A stretch of 64,000 bases of DNA from Erythrobacter rubeus (GTDB lineage: Bacteria; Pseudomonadota; Alphaproteobacteria; Sphingomonadales; Sphingomonadaceae). A program made the translations under genes and the position numbers. Numbering within the stretch: position 1 is the first letter of the stretch; every line of letters begins with the position of its first letter. The DNA is taken from the NCBI RefSeq assembly GCF_014705715.1, contig NZ_JACXLC010000001.1, positions 2,720,334 through 2,784,333 on the forward strand, read 5' to 3'. Under the pieces are notes generated by a model, which saw only the letters and a program-made list of their open reading frames with translations, was not told where the DNA came from and did no database searches. Positions 61,737 to 64,000 of the stretch are shown in pieces.

Positions 61737-62974
61737 GCAGCTTTCCTCGTGAAGGTGATCGGGAGGCGGATGACTCCGCGCAGCAGGATGTTCGGCAGGA
61801 CCTTCACCCCGTCTTCGTCGGCGACTGCGAAATTATCGAGCCGCTCCAGCAGCTCATCGAACGCGACGAGCATCTCCTTGCGGCTGAGCATGTTGCCGAC
61901 GCACATATGCGGGCCCTTACCAAAGGCGAGGTGTGCACGCGCATTCTTGCGCTCGATATCGAATGTGTCGGGGTTCTCGAACTTCTTGGGATCGCGGTTT
62001 GCGGCGGCATAGCGAAGCTGGACCACGCTGCCCTTTGGCATGGCGACGCCGCCGAGTTCGGTGTCTTCCTTCACGATGCGCCACATGCCCGCAGTCGGCG
62101 TTTCATAGCGCAGCGCTTCTTCGACCATGTTTCCGATCAGTTTCGGATCGCGCCCGCCCGCTGCGGCTTTTGCTTTCTCCATCTGCTCGGGGTTGCGGAT
62201 CAGTTCGAGCAGGCATCCGGCTAGCGTCGAAGTCGTCGTTTCATTACCCGCGACCATGAACTGCTGCATGATCGACATGATCTCTTCATCGGTCAGCGGC
62301 GTTTCGCCCTCGACCCGAGCTTCGACAAGATCGGTCAGGAGGTCGTCGCCGCCATTCTGGCGCCGGTCGTCGATCTTCGGTTTCATGTATTTCTGGTATT
62401 CGACGAAGGCGCGCGCGCATTCGAGCTGGCGTTCGCGGCCCACCATCTGGCTGAACCGATCGACCGCCGCATCGGACCAGTATTTAACCTGCTTGGGATC
62501 GTTATCGAGGCCGATTTGCTGCGCGATCATGGCCACCGGCAGCGGGATCGCGAACGCCTCGACAAACTCGCACTCGCCATCGGCCGCCATCTTCTCGATC
62601 AGTTCGATCGATTTGGCACGCATGTCGGCTTCGATTGCATTTACGCGCGGAGCGGAAAAGGCCAAGTTGACGAGCTTCCGGTTGCGGGTGTGGACCGGGT
62701 GATCCGCAGTAAGAAGTGTCGGCGGATTGTCCCACCCGTCTTTCAGGATTTCCTGAATTTCCTCGTCTTCCGCCCCCATCAGGACGGTGAAGTCGTTGGA
62801 GAACACTTCCGGTTTGGTGTTGGCCTCGTTGCACAGATCGTAGCTGTAGACGACGAAGGTGTTCATTTCCGGCAGGTGTTCGACTTCGATCCCCGCATCG
62901 TGGATCGCCCGGTAATAATCGAACGGATCGACGAGCGTTTCGGGGGCGAAAACGTTACCCTCGGGCTTGTTCAT
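61733..62974 (-). CDS. Cytochrome P450
   Basis: A 413-residue soluble class I P450. The heme-binding loop FGKGPHMCVGN, the I-helix AGNETTTS and the K-helix EEALR are seen. The overall form is close to CYP125/CYP142-like sterol or terpene hydroxylases, but a substrate cannot be assigned. Redox partners are not encoded here. It lies 89 bases downstream of the epoxide-hydrolase-like gene and overlaps the short dehydrogenase gene. Confidence 0.94.
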   Translation of the reverse strand: MNKPEGNVFAPETLVDPFDYYRAIHDAGIEVEHLPEMNTFVVYSYDLCNEANTKPEVFSNDFTVLMGAEDEEIQEILKDGWDNPPTLLTADHPVHTRNRKLVNLAFSAPRVNAIEADMRAKSIELIEKMAADGECEFVEAFAIPLPVAMIAQQIGLDNDPKQVKYWSDAAVDRFSQMVGRERQLECARAFVEYQKYMKPKIDDRRQNGGDDLLTDLVEARVEGETPLTDEEIMSIMQQFMVAGNETTTSTLAGCLLELIRNPEQMEKAKAAAGGRDPKLIGNMVEEALRYETPTAGMWRIVKEDTELGGVAMPKGSVVQLRYAAANRDPKKFENPDTFDIERKNARAHLAFGKGPHMCVGNMLSRKEMLVAFDELLERLDNFAVADEDGVKVLPNILLRGVIRLPITFTRKAA

Positions 62975-63063
62975 AATGGTGGCTCCGGTCCTCAGAATTA
63001 CCTGCGGAGCCTAGCCACAGGAGCCGCCGCGATGCGATGCGCGAATGTGTTAGGACCGGCGGG

Positions 63064-63441
63064 TCACCCGCCCGCAAATTCGCGCTGAAATTCGGCCATG
63101 TCGAAATAGTCGCGCCATGCCGTGATCAGCCCATTTTCATCCAGCTCGAACGTGCCCATCACCCGGGTCGCAGCCGTGCGGCCATCCTTCAGCGTGAACG
63201 CATCGGTTCGCTCGGTCAGCACGGTGTTGCCGTTTGCCGCGATACTGTGCGTTTCCCACTGGCAGCCGGTCACATCGCCCATAAAACCGGCAACGGCTTC
63301 GCGCATGGCTGCCTTTCCTTTGATCGGGTCCATCGGGATATTGTGCCAGACAACGTCTTCCGAACAGAGCGCATAGACTGCATCCATGTCGCCAGTGTTC
63401 CAGTGGCCGATAAAGGCGGCGACGGTGTTGGTGGGGCTCAT
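63064..63441 (-). CDS. Limonene-1,2-epoxide hydrolase family enzyme
   Basis: A 125-residue NTF2-fold protein preserving the catalytic set of limonene-1,2-epoxide hydrolase with identical spacing: Asn34, Arg78, Asp80 and Asp111 match Asn55, Arg99, Asp101 and Asp132, in the motifs VWHNIPM, LTERTD and AWRDYFD. Tyr53 of the known enzyme is Trp32. It probably hydrates an epoxide or activates a related substrate made by the adjacent P450. It overlaps the upstream ThuA-like gene by 4 bases. Confidence 0.82.
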   Translation of the reverse strand: MSPTNTVAAFIGHWNTGDMDAVYALCSEDVVWHNIPMDPIKGKAAMREAVAGFMGDVTGCQWETHSIAANGNTVLTERTDAFTLKDGRTAATRVMGTFELDENGLITAWRDYFDMAEFQREFAGG

Positions 63442-64000
63442 GGGTTTTCTCCAGCGATAAAATTCAGCGCATTGGCGAGTGTCTGCCGAACGAACGGGTT
63501 TTCGTAAGTCTGCGGTGCATCGCCGAATTGCAGGTAGACGAGCGGGGCATTCTCCACCCGCTTGTGCCAGGCGACGAGGTTGCTGCCGGGCGGATGGTCC
63601 CAGCCTTCGTTCGAATAGAGTGTGCCTGAAATGCCGAGCGCGGCGGAATAGAAATTGGCGCGATTGAATTGGTAATCGGACCTGATCAGCGGTTCGACGT
63701 CGCCCTCGAATATCTCGGCGAGGTAGAGCTCATCGGTTACCGCGAAGCTATCGAGAAGCCCTGCGGTGACGGGATGATCGGCGATCACCTTGGCCGAGTA
63801 TTCGACATCGTGGCGATAGCCGGAATCAAGCACCGGCTTACCGCGCACCTCGCCTGGTGTGTAAAGAAATCGGCCGCCCAGCATTTCGTGCCACTCCGGC
63901 CAATCCGCCCATCCGGCGAGCGCGTGGTGCATCGCGACTGCGCCCCGACCGGCCTTGAAGCGATCGACTATGGCGCGGCGATACGCCTCCGATGGCGGGC
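63438..64000 (-). CDS. ThuA-like protein (second copy), truncated by the window edge
   Basis: The C-terminal part of a ThuA-like protein whose start lies beyond position 64000. Visible are GRGAVAMHHALAGWADW, HPVTAGLLDSFAVTDELYL and DAPQTYENPFVRQTLANALN. It resembles the first ThuA-like protein (DELYL and following segments align) but is clearly diverged. It ends with a 4-base overlap into the epoxide-hydrolase-like gene. Confidence 0.8.
   Translation of the reverse strand, partial: PPSEAYRRAIVDRFKAGRGAVAMHHALAGWADWPEWHEMLGGRFLYTPGEVRGKPVLDSGYRHDVEYSAKVIADHPVTAGLLDSFAVTDELYLAEIFEGDVEPLIRSDYQFNRANFYSAALGISGTLYSNEGWDHPPGSNLVAWHKRVENAPLVYLQFGDAPQTYENPFVRQTLANALNFIAGENP

Noticed and set aside
62985..63059. 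Inverted repeat CCGGTCCT / AGGACCGG around the P450 start
   Set aside because: Arms are 59 bases apart, and one overlaps the ribosome-site region of the P450 gene; likely chance in GC-rich DNA.
1..64000. CRISPR arrays, rRNA, phage or toxin-antitoxin genes
   Set aside because: No regularly spaced repeats, rRNA motifs or phage/toxin families were seen on either strand.

Overview
The window reads as a chromosomal segment of a GC-rich alphaproteobacterium of the order Sphingomonadales, most likely an Erythrobacteraceae member (Erythrobacter/Altererythrobacter-like). The basis is the order of the housekeeping genes (proA-nadD-rsfS-rlmH-envC-ctpA; pdxH beside a J-domain gene; ileS-lspA-DUF3035), a sciP-type CtrA inhibitor, coq7, an EcfG-type stress promoter and the protein sequences themselves. 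No phage, insertion sequence, CRISPR array or rRNA was seen. One tRNA, Thr(GGT), is present.

Layout. 0.1-7.0 kb: a plus-strand run of proline (proA), NAD (nadD), ribosome silencing (rsfS) and rRNA methylation (rlmH) genes, then cell-envelope genes (EnvC-like amidase activator, CtpA protease, DsbB) and ubiquinone synthesis (coq7). 7.1-10.4 kb: a periplasmic orphan, then a UDP-uronate sugar pair (epimerase and UDP-glucose dehydrogenase, divergent). 10.4-17.8 kb: fabI, a YihY membrane protein, a CbpA-like co-chaperone, pdxH, a PhzF protein, a lipoprotein serine hydrolase and mnmA. 17.9-19.0 kb: sciP with a small partner gene, and a GlsB/YeaQ membrane protein behind an exact general-stress promoter. 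19.2-26.2 kb: an RND efflux pair whose pump has extra membrane segments, DUF445 and an atypical sigma-70-like protein. 26.3-33.6 kb: etfBA with a palindromic operator candidate, GFA, sucC, cysQ, an OmpA lipoprotein and a CNNM/CorC protein. 33.6-42.6 kb: one tightly overlapping minus-strand operon gpmA-purE-purK-folA-ribF-GDPD-ileS-lspA-DUF3035.

42.7-64 kb is accessory and catabolic. It starts with a 2-oxoacid dehydrogenase E1 alpha/beta pair that has only a free-standing lipoyl domain, preceded by an SDR lacking its catalytic tyrosine. An apparently lower-GC stretch (46.9-49.8 kb) follows, with a Yellow/MRJP-like protein and an alpha/beta-hydrolase. The hydrolase is bracketed by an 80-bp direct repeat derived from an SDR gene end. 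From 49.9 kb to the window edge there is a coherent CoA-linked degradation locus: SDRs, a Rieske oxygenase, a VOC protein, a LuxR-solo-like regulator, an acyl-CoA ligase, two acyl-CoA dehydrogenases, a DUF35/thiolase-fold pair resembling steroid side-chain aldolases, a cytochrome P450, a limonene-epoxide-hydrolase-type enzyme and two ThuA-like proteins. The inferred theme is activation and side-chain shortening of a polycyclic isoprenoid or similar hydrophobic compound; the substrate cannot be read from sequence.

Two genes (nadD and gpmA) appear to start on non-standard codons, CTG and ATC, each correctly spaced behind a GGAG. They are easy to mis-start in automatic annotation.
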